Part shown: positions 12,464-24,179 of the stretch, piece after piece
How positions within the stretch are numbered: the first letter of the stretch is position 1
How the letters are laid out: every line of letters starts with the position of its first letter
NCBI GenBank assembly: GCA_030248215.1
Contig: JASANG010003360.1
Span: 124,001-188,000, forward strand
Origin: Enoplolaimus lenunculus
Lineage: Eukaryota; Nematoda; Enoplea; Enoplida; Thoracostomopsidae
Direction: 5' to 3'
DNA length: 64,000 nucleotides
Notes under the pieces: model-generated
Databases searched by the model: none
What the model was told of the DNA's origin: nothing
What the model saw: only the letters and a program-made list of their open reading frames with translations
Translations under genes and position numbers: made by a program

Positions 12464-12991
12464 GCACGGTGTATATCACTTACATTATCATAATCCGACA
12501 CATCGTTCCTTTGAGGGGATCCTGTTGAGCTTTTTGAGTACCCTGACGTTGACGATGGATCCTTGTGGACGGGCAGTGTACCTGCAATTTAAACAAGGAT
12601 AAAACCAAATTCAAACTGTTTAAAATAAAAAAATCTTTGGGGTTTTTCCACCAGTCGGTGTTGGTCCAAAAATGGTGTGACTTATAAATTTTTGCTTATT
12701 TGAGTTTCTCATGACTCCCGTTGACTAACCGATATAATCGAAACAAAACAAAATGTCGCCGCATCGCTCAGTACACGAGAAATCTGAACCAAAACCAAAA
12801 AATTTTGTATTAACATTGTGTACTAAAATTGCGTTTGGCTTCTTGCTCAATTTGCTAAACGAGCTGTAGTCACTAAAATATTTCAAGTGGCCCCACTCGT
12901 GTCAAAAAGTTCTGAATCCGTAATGTGAACAAACTTTAACCCCCGGAAATGGCCTGGCTTCGCTATTATGAACTTTCTTGCAAAACGTCAC

Positions 12992-13240
12992 CGATGTTGC
13001 TTGAGCCCCGGAATGGTGACGGGTCAATGGCGTACCGTTTATCCCTGGTTTATCAAACTGTTGATGTTCTATGAGGCCATTATTAGCGGGTGCTGGCAGT
13101 ACCGGTTGAGGACGACGGACAGCTGTGGGAGAACGAGACCCAAGAATCAATGCGGTCGATGATCGATTGATTGGACGAAACGCTGAATTTTGACTGATTC
13201 GTAGTCGAGAGCTATGATGGCACGATGGAGATAGCGATTT
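12992..13240 (-). CDS. Exon 7, Ser/Arg/Pro-rich segment
   Basis: This exon encodes residues 386-468 (83 codons, phase 0 at both ends). It begins KSLSPSCHHSSRLRISQNSA and ends HHSGAQATS. The acceptor is the strong GAGTTTCAG. The donor chosen is TCG|GTGACG at 12991, because it gives phase 0 and so fits exon 8; the reading frame stays open for about 30 codons beyond it, so a later donor is possible. The acceptor's flank (13243-13440) contains a degenerate duplication of about 105 bases in the 407-base intron. Confidence 0.68.
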
Positions 13241-13647
13241 CTGAAACTCAACCAACAAGTTCAAAGAATGAAACAGCAAACGACTTCTGTCAAAGAGGGC
13301 CACCATTCGAGAATCCGGGGGTAGGGGGTAGGGGTTGAGAAATTCAACCAACAAGTTCAAAGAAGTACCTGGCGCCAAATGAAACAGCAAACGACCCGGG
13401 GGGACGGGGTAGGGGTTGAGAAAGGTTCTCCAACCCCTAAAAAGTTTCGAGTTCAAGTATACTTTTCGTTTGTAGAGTTGATACGTTTCACGAGTTTGTA
13501 ACCATGTTAGGTTGGAGGGACACTAAATAAGTACATCACTATATGGTTTAAGTTCTATAGACCAGTTTTTTGGAATTGTAATTTTCTTACCCATGACAAG
13601 TTTATGACAAGCTTGCTGGAGGTTGAAAATAGCAAAAATATACATAC

Positions 13648-13998
13648 CGGTTGCAGTGATTCAGTAACGGTTTCTCGTGATTTGTTCGATCTCTCCAAGG
13701 ATGCTGATTCCGTCAGGATCTGATGCTGTTTAGAAGGTAAACGGTTGTTCGCACCAACTGTGACAGGCGCTTGACCGGTAGGGTCGAACGATACCCCCTC
13801 GTGCCTTGGGAGGTTCGTTGTTTTTGGACTTGATTTTCGCGAGTTGGCCAACACGTCTTGAACCGAAGCGCTCAGGATGGCTAGAGTCGCAGGTGGCGGT
13901 GGCATAATTTTTGGCGAATGCTGCTGGGCAATGAACGCTTTTGTTGCGATCCGAGGCTCGTGCGGCAGACTGTTGTAGCCGTTTTGGCAAACAGGAGG
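13648..13998 (-). CDS. Exon 6, Pro/Ser-rich segment
   Basis: This exon encodes residues 269-385 (117 codons, phase 0 at both ends, so it can be skipped without frameshift). It holds a proline run (KIMPPPPATL), SPK sites and TESASLERSNKSRETVTESL near the end. The acceptor is GTATTTTAAG and the donor is CCG|GTATGT. The PPPP stretch could bind SH3, WW or EVH1 domains (inference). The upstream intron (13999-15463) carries the GCC-rich minisatellite at 14390-14727. Confidence 0.75.
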
Positions 13999-14389
13999 CT
14001 TAAAATACAAAAATATAAATTAAGTATCATTGTTTCCTTGATACAGGGATGTATTTAAGTTGGTAAAGATATTTTTACTCGATCAAGGCTTTAGTTTACG
14101 TTACCATACGTGCACTCGGCACATCCATCGTCACCTATACTGTTTTAAAAAGGCTAACTATACTGTTATTGCGTAACTGTGTGCGGAAATTTCATCTCTA
14201 AATAAAAAATGTCCGCATAGAGTTTATTCCATTGACGGACATTTTGTATACTGTTTGCGCATTATGTTAACATTAAATATAGAGTTGCGTGAATTGTCGG
14301 ACTTTGTCGTTACAGTCTAAAAGGTGTCGCCGGAAAGCGCTAAATAAGATAATTAATTTGTTGCGTTTGTTGCTTTTTGCAAGTTCGCC

Positions 14390-14727
14390 AAAATTTCTCG
14401 CCAAAATTTTAATTTTCCGGCCAAAATTTGAATTTCGCGCCAAAATTTGAATTTTCCCGCCAAAATTTGAATTTCCCGCCAAACTTTGAATTTTCCGCCA
14501 AAACTTGAATTTAGCACTAAAAATTGATTTTTCTAGCCAAAAATTGAATTTGCCGCCAAAATTTGAACTTTCCCACCTAAATTTGAATTTGCCGCCAAAA
14601 TTTGAATTTTCCCGCCAAAATTTGAATTTTCCGCCAAAATTTGAGCTTCCCGCCAAAATTTGAATTTTCCTGCCTAAATTTGAATTTGTCGCCAAAATTT
14701 GAATTTCCCGCCAAAATTTGAATTTCC
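14390..14727. repeat. Intronic 17-20-bp minisatellite with repeated TTTCCCGCCAAA motifs
   Basis: About 18 degenerate copies of GCCAAAATTTGAATTTTCCC lie in intron 5. The words TTTCCCGCCAAA or TTTCGCGCCAAA start at 14433, 14453, 14472, 14608 and 14704, with near matches in most other copies. These fit the E2F/DP consensus TTTSSCGC. The minus-strand ORF across it (14273-14695) is a repeat by-product. Confidence 0.85.
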
Positions 14728-15463
14728 AGGCTAAGGTGTCCCTAATGTTCCTATCATATAAAAATATTGTCCACTACACTGTTTTTCATACATTTCAATG
14801 TCCTAGACAGTGTCTCTGCAAAACAGTCTTGTCCGGATAGAGTTTCCGTGAAACTCTATGATGTCCGCGAATGGCGGTGATACTATTGGAAAATGAAGGG
14901 TTTCGATAAAACGTAAGCCGGACAAGCTATTGAATTTCTTTTTGGAGGGGACATTTCGTGTGCCGAGTGCACGTATGGTAACGTGTGAGTGACAAGACAC
15001 GGAAATTTTATTTTTATGTTGCAAAGAGTAATATGTTTGTCGATTGCTATGTAAATTTTACGTAACTAATGATTAGCAAGCTATTACCCACACTTTGGCA
15101 TTTTTAAACGCGGGTATACCCACTTCAACAATTTGGCCCTAAAAATCAGAAACGAACCTTTTTTCCGCATGACCTCAATAAAGTAAACTTAAGCTTTAGA
15201 CTAAATTTTGCGTAGCCTTAGGCTTAGGCATACGTTAATTCTTATGCTTAGGAATTTGCTTATGCTACTGTAACTGCCCTGTTCTATACATTGGCCAAAA
15301 CTGCTTACATGGCTTGTTCTTACCCACGGGTAGCGCTCTCGACTCTGTGTGGAACAAGTACGATATTAGAAAATGATACTAAAAACAAAGTAAAAGTTGC
15401 TAAGTATCCAGTGACGCCTGACCCAACTGAACTGCAATAATTTTCCGTTTCCTCAGGACTTAC

Positions 15464-15540
15464 TAATTTTTGACCTTCGTCGAAATCAAACGATCCGCGT
15501 CTTGTATCCCGATTGCTACCGGAACGCCAAGAATTAACCT
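15464..15540 (-). CDS. Exon 5, 77-base micro-exon
   Basis: This exon encodes residues 243-268: EVNSWRSGSNRDTRRGSFDF followed by DEGQKL. The acceptor is TTGTTTCAG and the donor is a textbook TTA|GTAAGT, phase 0. The frame continues open past the donor for about 50 codons, so intron retention could give an alternative C-terminus here. The site RRGSF fits a basophilic kinase motif (R-R-x-S), which is an inference from the local sequence. The exon is separated by only 463 bases from exon 4. Confidence 0.7.
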
Positions 15541-16003
15541 CTGAAACAATTACAAAATTTGCCAAATTTGCAATGTTAAAGTTTGCGGACGCAGGCTAAT
15601 TATCTCTCCGCTGGGAGACTTACGATGCGATAGGATTAGACTTAGGCTCAGGCTAAGGATTAGGCGAACAAATAATACAGCGTAATCCACACATTATTGA
15701 CGGTAGCGCTAGCTTGACTTGTGAATAACGCATTTTTGACGGATGTGTTTACCGTTTGCTTAGAACCGCCAGCGGTTTTGGGTAAAATTATAAAAAGTCT
15801 TGCCCTAAGCCTAAGCCTAAAAGTTAAAGTGGTGGAAAGTACACAAAAGCCGGAACAAAATTTGTGTTTACCGTATGCTTAAGAGCATTAGCGGTTTTGG
15901 GTAAATTTTGTAAATCAAATTTTAAATAAAGTCTTGTCTTAAGCCTAAGCCTAAAAGTTAAAGTGTTGTAAAGTACACAAAAGCCGAAACAAAATATCGT
16001 CAC

Positions 16004-16165
16004 CTGTCTGGAGCGCATCAAGTGCGTTCTGTAGCGTTCCGTTTCCGTGGCTATCTTGGTGATAACTGTGCGACAGCCGCATTACTCGACGTCGGCGAGA
16101 ATTGTTTGATGATGTTGGACTTCTACGACGGTAGATATCAGTTGTCAACGGGCCCGGAGGTTGGT
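16004..16165 (-). CDS. Exon 4, Arg-rich segment
   Basis: This exon encodes residues 189-242, including DIYRRRSPTSSNNSRRRRVM and a short amphipathic piece LQNALDALQT at its end. The acceptor is AACTGTTTCAG and the donor is ACAG|GTGACG, phase 1. The last G joins AG of exon 5 to give Glu. The two RRR clusters could act as nuclear-localisation or membrane-contact signals, but that is inference from composition alone. The intron on its upstream side (16166-18322) holds a 0.3-kb AT array and a truncated family-A element. Confidence 0.75.
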
Positions 16166-17397
16166 CTGAAACAGTTAGACAGGGTGTTTACATCGAACAA
16201 CAGTAGGTGACAGCCGACAGAACGCCCCACAGTAAGTCGACACCAATCCTGAAAGTCTTAAAATAATTGTTGGTGCTAAATATTGCTCGTTATACAATGA
16301 TAACAAATTTTAAAAATTTAGGCCAATGTTACGTTTAGCGCCGTAACAGTAGAGTCAGCGTATTTATAAGCATAACTCCAAGTGTTGCAAAGCGTATTCC
16401 TAAGCCTCATCCTAAGCCTAGCAAAAAATGTGGTCATGAAATAGTTTGTGGAACACAAAATGATGCGCTGGGCTTCAAATTAGCAGTTGTTCGTCAGCAC
16501 TCAACCCAATAACCATCAGCAAATTAAAGCCTAACCACTTACTTTGAAGGTCGTTCGGAGTAACTGCGAGTGCAAAAAACATTGAAAATTTTCGAATCAC
16601 CAAAATCAAATATTTTTAAATTTTAAATTAACTAAAAAACATTAAAATTATTAACACAACAGTGACGCTTCCACGAAGAAGTAATTGCATACCCGCGCTA
16701 ATCATGCCGTACTGAAAAAATTTAGCCTTAAAAATGGCTCATCTGAAGCTCACAGTGTGTTTTCTATCCAAAAACCTGAACACGCCATAAAAGCTTTAAA
16801 AGTTCCAAAACAGAAATAGTATTCTTCCCCGTTCGACAATCCTGCAAAAAGTGTGTCAATTTGGTCACGTTTTAAACGTTTCAAACAGTCAAAAATGGCT
16901 AATGTTTCGTCAGATTTTATAAGATTCTCTAAAAAGTTTAATTTATTCCCATCTGACAGGGATTGAAACAAAAGCAGATTGTGGGGGAGAATCCAAAGAG
17001 ACGTAATTACTCAATTCCATCCAACTTAAATATTTTTACTATATGTTTTAAGTATTAAAATTAGCATGACACAAGGCGCAAGAACCATTACACGAATTGT
17101 GGTCGCTATATCTCTGCCAGATTGTTAAAATTTTTGGTTAAGCATGCTACTAGACTGCACTTTATCCAACATATATTGCTTAGACTTATTCTAATTACCA
17201 TTAAACTGCGTTATATAATTTCAGTTAGCCTATAGCTAAATTGCTAATGCATGAACCACAAAATTAACTACTCTAAGCGTGACACTATCGTTTTTGGTTA
17301 GTTTGAAACTGTCTGACGCTGTTCGATGCTGTCTAGCGTTATCCGGCACCGAACGGCATCGTATCACTCGGTCTCGGCCTTGTTAATTTGAGCTTCG

Positions 17398-17700
17398 ATA
17401 TATATATTTATATTTATATATATTTATATATATAATATATATATAAATATATATATAAATATATATATAAATATATATATAAATATATATAAATATATAT
17501 ATATAAATATATATATAAATATATATATAAATATATATATAAATATATATATAAATATATATATAAATATATATATAAATATATATATAAATATATATAT
17601 AAATATATATATAAATATATATATAAATATATATAAATATATATATATATATCTATATATATATTTATATATATTTATATTTATATATAGATAGATATAT
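17398..17700. repeat. AT-only 12-bp satellite in intron 3
   Basis: Tandem ATATATATAAAT over about 300 bases. The minus-strand ORF (repeating IFIY) is an artefact. Confidence 0.95.
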
Positions 17701-17776
17701 AATGAATAATTGTACATCCTACAAGAATTGACAAAATTATTGCGTGAAATTCAAACAAAAATAACACAAGTAGCTG

Positions 17777-18002
17777 GACAGGGACCACGACAGGTTCAGT
17801 TCCCCTGGACCAGTAGATAGACAGGGACCAGGGGGCCGGTTCAGTTCCACTGGACCAGTCGCTAGACAGGGACCAGGGGAGGCTGCAGTTAAACTGGACG
17901 AATTTTGTCTCCATTTCATCCTTGCTTGTAAGTCACCGAAACCACTTGTACGCCTCTGCTCAAAAATGTTTAGCCCAAGCCAGGTGAGCTGGCTACGGGC
18001 CT
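17777..18002. mobile_element. Family-D end preceded by a 43-45-bp duplication
   Basis: GACAGGGACCA recurs at 17777, 17820 and 17865, each time with TTCAGTTCC and CTGGACCAGT. The right part ends in GGTGAGCTGGCTACGGGCCT, the family-D terminus. Confidence 0.6.
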
Positions 18003-18322
18003 AATTTCACTACTCAGAACCTTTGTCATCGTTGCCTAAAATATGTAATTGGCTAAATTTTGATCTGGTGCCGCCTCGCCATCCCAGTCTGGATCGAATG
18101 CCGACAAATGAATGATTCATTAATTAGCGTATGTCAACTAATATTTAGCTAAAAGTAGCATATGGAGCATGGCCGGTGCCACGGTTTCAAATATGAGGGT
18201 TCGAACAAACCAATCTTCCATCAAAAACACATATGTTGCCATTCGAAGTCCAAATACTTGAAACGCAAGCCGCACTTAATTTTTTGAAATTTTCTCAATG
18301 AAACGTCTTTATCTGACCGTAC

Positions 18323-18441
18323 AGATTGGACGGTTCGCAGACTCGTCAGCTTCCAACTTGGTACGACGCCTAGCGCTTTCACGGGAATACAATGACAATT
18401 CGTCACCTGACAACTTGTCGCCCAACAGTATCCTACACAAC
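18323..18441 (-). CDS. Exon 3, short charged segment
   Basis: This exon encodes residues 149-188, including GDELSLYSRESARRRTKLE. The acceptor is ATCATAG|G, and its single base completes the Arg codon from exon 2. The donor is the weakest in the gene (AATCT|GTACGG, phase 1). A stronger alternative is CAG|GTGACG at 18402/18401, also phase 1; using it would drop about 26 residues without changing frame. The longer version is preferred because the extra sequence stays open and keeps the charged composition of the neighbouring exons. The splice choice may be alternative. Confidence 0.62.
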
Positions 18442-19328
18442 CTATGATAAAATCTAAACCATAAAATCCAAAGCGTAATCCCCAGCCTTACAGCCTAAGA
18501 TCTAAGCATAATGATTGGTGTCGAATTGTCGAGTTGATGAAATTTCGAATTACAAGCAAATCGACCGACGATTTATCCGGCGAGCGAATTGTCGTGACAC
18601 CGCTTTGACGTTACCACCGACAAAGAGTTTACGAATTAAAAACGAAAAATTAAAAGTTGAAAACGCTTTATAACTGAAGTGGTTTGTTTCATATTTGCGT
18701 TAACTTGTGATTAACACTCACAAAATGGTCAATTTCCGCAAACATTTCGACATTTACTGCTTCAGCAACCACTCAACCGTTATGTACAAGTCGTATTTAC
18801 TTTTTAAAAAAAGCAATTTTGTCTTCTATTCTTGTTAAACCACAACAAACGCTTTGTTAATACCGCATTTTTGAAAGCGAACTATGTATAAAACTTTATT
18901 CATTTTACAAAATACGAGTCAAATTGTGTAAAGTTTGTCATGTTTTCGGACAATTGTACCATGAGTAACTCTTTTTCGACCGATTGTAGAGAAAAAATAT
19001 CGCAAAACTGGCTAATGGTACTATTAGAGTCGTAACAGCGTATTAAGCATATTGCTAGACCTGAGCCTAAGCGTTGAAAAAGTGTATTTCTAAGCGTAAG
19101 CAAAAATGAAGTCTAGAATGTAAGCCTACTCTTTTACAGACCGACCAGCAACTGCGACGGCCGTAAGAGTATCATGGGCCGGAATGGCCGGAAAACCAGT
19201 GGCGTAGCTATAATTTCATTTCGGAACGGAATAATTTGGACTCTCAGTACGTTATTCAAAGTCGTATAAAACCTTTATTTCGTGTTCACAAAAATTCAGT
19301 GAAAAGATGTATTCCGCTATCCGTCCGC

Positions 19329-19636
19329 TGACCCATGTAAAGATCAGGGGCGGAGAGATTTTCTGTGGGACTGCAGTAGAGTAAGCTTGTTAAGCTTTAG
19401 ACTAATTTTTTTTGGTTTGGCTTAGGCTTAGGCTTAAGCTTAGTCTTAGGAATATGGTCATTCTTACGCTTAGGTTTACACTTAGGCTTAGGCTTAGGAA
19501 CATGGTCATTGTTACGCTTAGGTTTAGGCTTAGGCTTAGGCTTAGGAACATGGTCATTGTTACGCTTAGGTTTAGGCTTAGGCTTAGGCTTAGGAATATG
19601 CTGATAATACTGTTCCGCCCTTGTTTTTTACATTGG
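19329..19636. mobile_element. Family-B element (TTAGGC core), perfect 8-bp duplication
   Basis: TGACCCATGTAAAGATCAGG to TTTTTTACATTGGC, flanked by CCGTCCGC on both sides. Contains the 48-bp tandem repeat. Confidence 0.85.
19451..19594. repeat. 48-bp tandem repeat inside a family-B element
   Basis: AACATGGTCATTGTTACGC or variants start at 19451, 19499 and 19547, and the next partial copy starts at 19595. Each is followed by TTAGGTTTAGGC-type hexamers. Small ORFs on both strands (19402-19671 and 19412-19693) are products of the repeat. Confidence 0.9.
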
Positions 19637-20246
19637 CCCGTCCGCTTGTATACAACCCTTTTCGACACCAAAGTATCGACTAAAATTATTTGAAATATTT
19701 TTGGTATACCTCAACATCATTTTTCTAAAGCCAAAACAAACTTTTTACCCCCGTAACGAACTCAACATGCTAAAGGGGCCCAAGAAACTTTTACAGGGGA
19801 ATGTGATGATTTAACTCAACTTACGAACAATACGAAAGGTTTTCTAGAGCGGCCGAAATTTTTCTATACCTGAAGATTCTCTGTCCCACTCTTAGGCTAC
19901 GGAATCATATTATTTCGTAATCAAAAACGAACGTAATAAATAAATTTTTCCTGAGCTTACGTGTTTGGCTGTAATAGCGTTTTCGCTTACGTTTGGCAAA
20001 TATTTCGTTGGATCAAATTGGCAACATTACGCCAAGAACACCAATTTTACCCAATGTATACTGGATTCGTGTAATATTTTAAAGGTTATTCAGCTCAGAA
20101 ACAACATAATGAGCTTATAATGAACCATTAGCATCGCAAAATTTTAAGGAATGTCAGAACTGGCGGAAGAATACAGTCGCGACCTTCCGGATCTGCTCAT
20201 GTTTTACGATACATTGCTGTTTATAGACTAATTGGATCGATGAAAA

Positions 20247-20437
20247 CGCCCATGTATACAGCAGGGTCGGATCGTTTTCCGGCGCGGCTGTAATAGAGTC
20301 AGTTTAAGCTTTGGACTTACTTTTTAGCTTAGGCTTACGCTTAGAAATATGCTCATCCTTACGCTTAGGCTTACGCTTAGGCTTAGGCTTAGGAATATGC
20401 TTATACTACTGTTGCGGCCTAGTTCTATACATTGACC
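20247..20437. mobile_element. Family-B element
   Basis: CGCCCATGTATACAGCAGGG to GTTCTATACATTGACC, flanks GATGAAAA and GATGAAAG. Confidence 0.8.
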
Positions 20438-20853
20438 GATGAAAGCGTTCAAAATATGTAACGAGAAAATTTTACTCGATTCACAAAAAGTTTCAACTGG
20501 GTCACAAGTATTAGAAGCTACGTTGAACTCAACGTTAACAATAATAGTTCAACTTATACAGATAAATTTGTTTATGATTCGCGTTACAACTGACATAAGG
20601 TTGAAACGGTCATCTATACGAACGTAATATGTTTCTCAAAGTATGTTCATTCATTTTTTGCTTTTCAAAGTTTGAGTTCAAGTTTTCAGTTATGATAATA
20701 CCAGCTAAGAATTACGCTTGCTCTTACTGGATGAAGTTAGTTTGACCGAGGGTTATAGAACAGTTCAAATCTTGTTCAATAATTCGTTCTCAAGGTTTTA
20801 AAAACTTGTGACCATACGCTTTAGAAGTCAGATGTTATGCCACTAAACTACAC

Positions 20854-21461
20854 GGGTCTTTTCGGTTATCCCTCCTGCTGGCCTTTGCCCGAAAATGGTT
20901 GGATATTGAAAATTTTTGCATATTTGAGGTTCTCATGACCTGCCCTGATCATTCCACGATCAAATTTGAATCTTTGAGACATTCTATTTTTAAGGTCCCT
21001 AGATCCACCCCTCAGGACCCAACAATTTTTTTATCAAAAAGTTAGACAAATTATGTAGCATTGTACGCAGCTGGCCGAGCTGACTTGAATGGCGTCAAAT
21101 TTTTGTCAATCGAACTGTCTGGCTAACCTGTTATGGTCAAGTAAATGATTTGGCGCCGTACCGAAACGTTGGAAGCACGCCAAATTAGTTTTTAACCACA
21201 ACTCGTTAGCCAGACGTCTGATTGAGGAAAATTTGACACCCGCTCAGCTTTGTAAGCTGCGTCGAATCTTATATAATTTGTCTAGCTATTTGATAAAAAA
21301 ATTTTGGGTCCCAAGGGACGACTTTAAAATAGAATTACCAAAAAATCAAATTTGGGCGTGGAATAAACAGGTGAGGTCATGAGAACCTCAAATATGCAAA
21401 AAATTTTGAAATCCAACCATTTTAGGGCAAATGCCAGCTGGCGGGGATAATCAAAAAACCC
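20854..21461. mobile_element. 608-bp foldback element with inverted arms of about 270-290 bp
   Basis: The left arm starts GGGTCTTTTCGGTTATCC and the complemented right arm starts GGGTTTTTTGATTATCC. The arms share TTTGCATATTTGAGGTTCTC, ATCAAAAAGTTAGACAAATT-like and GTTAGCCAGAC words almost to the centre. No ORF of note. Degenerate pieces of the same family (TATTTGAG plus CTGATCATTCC) lie at 27300-27410 and 63370-63440, and a weaker one at 12690-12725. Confidence 0.8.
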
Positions 21462-22840
21462 AAGCTGCACTACAAATAAATACACCTGCATGCAGTTTCG
21501 ACTGCATTCATCATGGATCATATACCCATGTACCATCATTGTTGCCAGTTCTTAAGTAGCCGGTATTTTGTTCTGAAGGTACCACAAGGCCGTACACAGA
21601 AAGCGGCCAACCCCACTCTATTGACTTTGACTAAATATATATTTGTCAACAACTAAATGTCAGTTAAGGCAACGAAACCTAAAAACTAAACCATATGCAC
21701 TCAGTTAATAGGCGTTCCCTCGCCAAAGCAGAATCCTAGATAAACCCTTGAAGTTCAAAAAACAAACCAATGAGATCATTACAATAGATTTTCAATCAAT
21801 TTCTATAACCTAACAATATCTTAATTAACTGAAATGGCTTTTTATATATAATTAAAGGCTTCAGCCGACTTAGCCCCAGCGTTCGAAAACGTGCCCCTCC
21901 TACTCAAGGTCCAGTTATTTTAAATTTGGCACCACGACCACGGCCCCAACGTCAGCATTGAATACGCGACCGTTGAACTAAACCGTCCGTTGAGATTTGA
22001 AAATTAAATAAAATATCAATATCGAAGCGTTGAAAAATCCGTCAACGTTAAAATGTCAAATTAAAATCAAAATTCCCTATTGAAACATAATAAATCTACA
22101 TTAAATTTCATGAATATCAACATTCAACTGTCATGACCACGCCAGCAACCCCCCACTCAAAAAACAGTTAGACCTAATTTCGAATCCACTCTGCAAATGG
22201 GACGTGGACAACGACAACGGTGGGGTGTATGTTTTGAAAATTTTTGAGAAAACCACAAAAAACACATATACAGACGTTAGAATAACCTACTGAAACTTTG
22301 TAGAAATGAAAATCAATTTCTAGCTCGTTATACGTTTGCTTGAAATAGACAAACGAACACTGCCATACCGTAATTGCCTCTCGAAATGAAATAATCCCAG
22401 TCAACACCCTGTGACCTCTGATGTTTTCACTCTGAGAGCGAATTTATGAAAAATTTAAAATACATTTGTAAAAATGCCCCACCACCCTCAAACAACGCCA
22501 TTATACGCAACAAATAAATAAAATTTAACTACGAAAAATAAACAAAATTTTTCAAATTTTCAAAATCAAAATTGTACCTTTTATTATCCGGAAACAGATG
22601 GTAAATGTGTAATTTTAACAGGTAACCGTTGTTTTGAAAATGAAGCATTGAACCAGAAACCTTACACCGGTATACACTTGAACGTTGAGCCTAGCCGCGA
22701 AGTTAATACCTCAATAGCGGGTAGAAACTACTTAAATAGTACGAAGGACAAGACGAATAGCTGTCATAATTTTGACGTTTCAGTTGAATCAAAAGTTTCG
22801 ACCGGTACTTGATCAAACTTAGTTTTGGGCGGATACCGTA

Positions 22841-23000
22841 CAGGCCAGTAGCCAGCTCACCTTACTGGGGATGGGCTGAAAAATTTTCAGGCGGAGCATA
22901 CAAGGGTTTCGTTGATCTATAAGCAAAATTGAAAATTTTCTACGGGGCCAAAATTTTTGTAGGGGGCTGATCCCTTTTGACCACCTTGGCTACGGGCCCG
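22841..23000. mobile_element. Family-D element, opposite orientation
   Basis: Starts CAGGCCAGTAGCCAGCTCAC and ends TTGGCTACGGGCCCG. The flanks ATACCGTA and ATACAGTA differ by one base, again 8 bases. Confidence 0.75.
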
Positions 23001-23235
23001 ATACAGTAGGATTTAAATGAAGCGTTAGATGCACCGAGATGAACATCTGGCAACTGTAATCCCTGTATCAATAATCGCTCAGAGTCGCCAGATAGGAATC
23101 ATCGTATGGTTTGTAGCCGCTGAGTGAATATTATACACAGGTCACTTGCAAATTAAACCAATCAGACGACTGATATGTTCATTTTTTGCCAAAGTTTCAT
23201 ATCAGACAGGGGCCTATGGTATCTTTCTCGTCTCG

Positions 23236-23436
23236 ATCCGACAGCAGGGTCGGATCCTTAAATTACTGACCAGGATTTGGGTTGGCAATTGTAATGAAAC
23301 GAAATTTTTACTGTTTACCAATATGTGCCAATTTTCTGAGCGGAAATTCAAAGGTTGGGACCTTAGCATTTTATCACAAAAATTCTTTTCACAGGGGGCG
23401 TACGCGCCTCCCTCTGAACGCTAGGGTCTGACAATG
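23236..23436. mobile_element. GCGGATCC-type element in intron 2
   Basis: GGTCGGATCCTTAAATTACT at the left, then CAATTTTCTGAGCGGAAATT, TTTATCACAAAAATTCTTTT and GGGGGCGTACGCGCCTCCCT, as in 10140-10276. Confidence 0.55.
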
Positions 23437-23924
23437 CCGCAATACTTTCAGCAGTATTCGGAAGATACATTCCAATATCAAAGATATGCTATATTAAAAA
23501 TAAGAACTCACTTATTTTGATCGCACTCAAACTTGGCGATTTTGAAAACGACGTTGGCCTAAAAATTTAAATTTTGGTCATTAATTGTTAATCTAACATT
23601 CTGGCTACGCCACTACTTCTATTCCCTATTGGGTATTCGTCTTACTTCCCCTACTTAAAGTTCCCCCCACATATCGAACCTGATTGCTACGACTAAACCT
23701 AACCTTACGCCTAAGACTGAGCTTAAGAGTAAAGATTTGATAATGTATTTAAAAATAAACCCTGTGGGTGGAAAATTTTGCCTACTATATTAACACTAGT
23801 GTGGGGGGTGGCAAACTAAACAAGTAACAGCCTATTGTCTGTTTATCTTCATCGTCAATTTACAGCAATTACTTAAATAGTTTCTCATTTTAAACTTTAT
23901 CATATCCATTTTACCTTAAGTCGA

Positions 23925-24104
23925 TAATGACTCTTTTTACAAAAGTGTGCAACTGGGAACATTCTGTGCAGAAAAGATGTACGCAACACACGTTGTGATT
24001 CTGGCCGCACTCCCTTATTTAGGAGGGTAGAATTAGTGCATATGATAGCCACCCCCCATGCGAAACCCCAAGAGTTGTATACACTTGTATCATACACTCT
24101 TGAT
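23925..24104. mobile_element. Family-H relic next to exon 2
   Basis: It shares ACATTCTGTGCAGAAAAGA, CATGCGAAACCCCAAGAGTT and the terminus GTATCATACACTCTTG with the other copies. Its right end is 75 bases from the exon-2 donor. Confidence 0.6.
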
Positions 24105-24179
24105 TGTACCAACTGTTTTCACACATACTACAAAATGTTACCTGGTGTACGCAAGTTATTCTACGAATTACGGGATTAC

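Larger units (their letters stand above)
3949..12991 (-). other. Intron 7 of the minus-strand gene (9.0 kb)
   Basis: Contents I can name are two TTAGGC-rich family-B relics (4411-4735), an inverted-repeat element (5037-5291), a GCGGATCC-ended element (5697-5890), a family-D element (6184-6334), a family-H element (6485-7049), CAAA and AT simple repeats (8355-8525), a Harbinger-like relic (9262-9420), a second GCGGATCC relic (10140-10276), family-A elements (11028-11340 and 12256-12463) and a plus-strand ORF (11349-11723). In 7060-8300 and 9450-10100 I see only AT-rich sequence without a clear feature. Confidence 0.65.
18442..24179 (-). other. Intron 2 of the minus-strand gene (5.7 kb)
   Basis: It holds a degenerate family-A element (19010-19180), two family-B elements (19329-19636, 20247-20437), a 608-base foldback element (20854-21461), a family-D element (22841-23000), a GCGGATCC-type element (23236-23436) and a family-H relic (23925-24104). 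Bases 21480-22840 are AT-rich with no feature I can support. Confidence 0.6.

Noticed and set aside
14273-14695. 140-codon minus-strand ORF of KIQILAGSSNFGG type repeats
   Set aside because: Minisatellite translation in an intron.
17424-17717. ORF of repeating Ile-Phe-Ile-Tyr
   Set aside because: Pure AT satellite.
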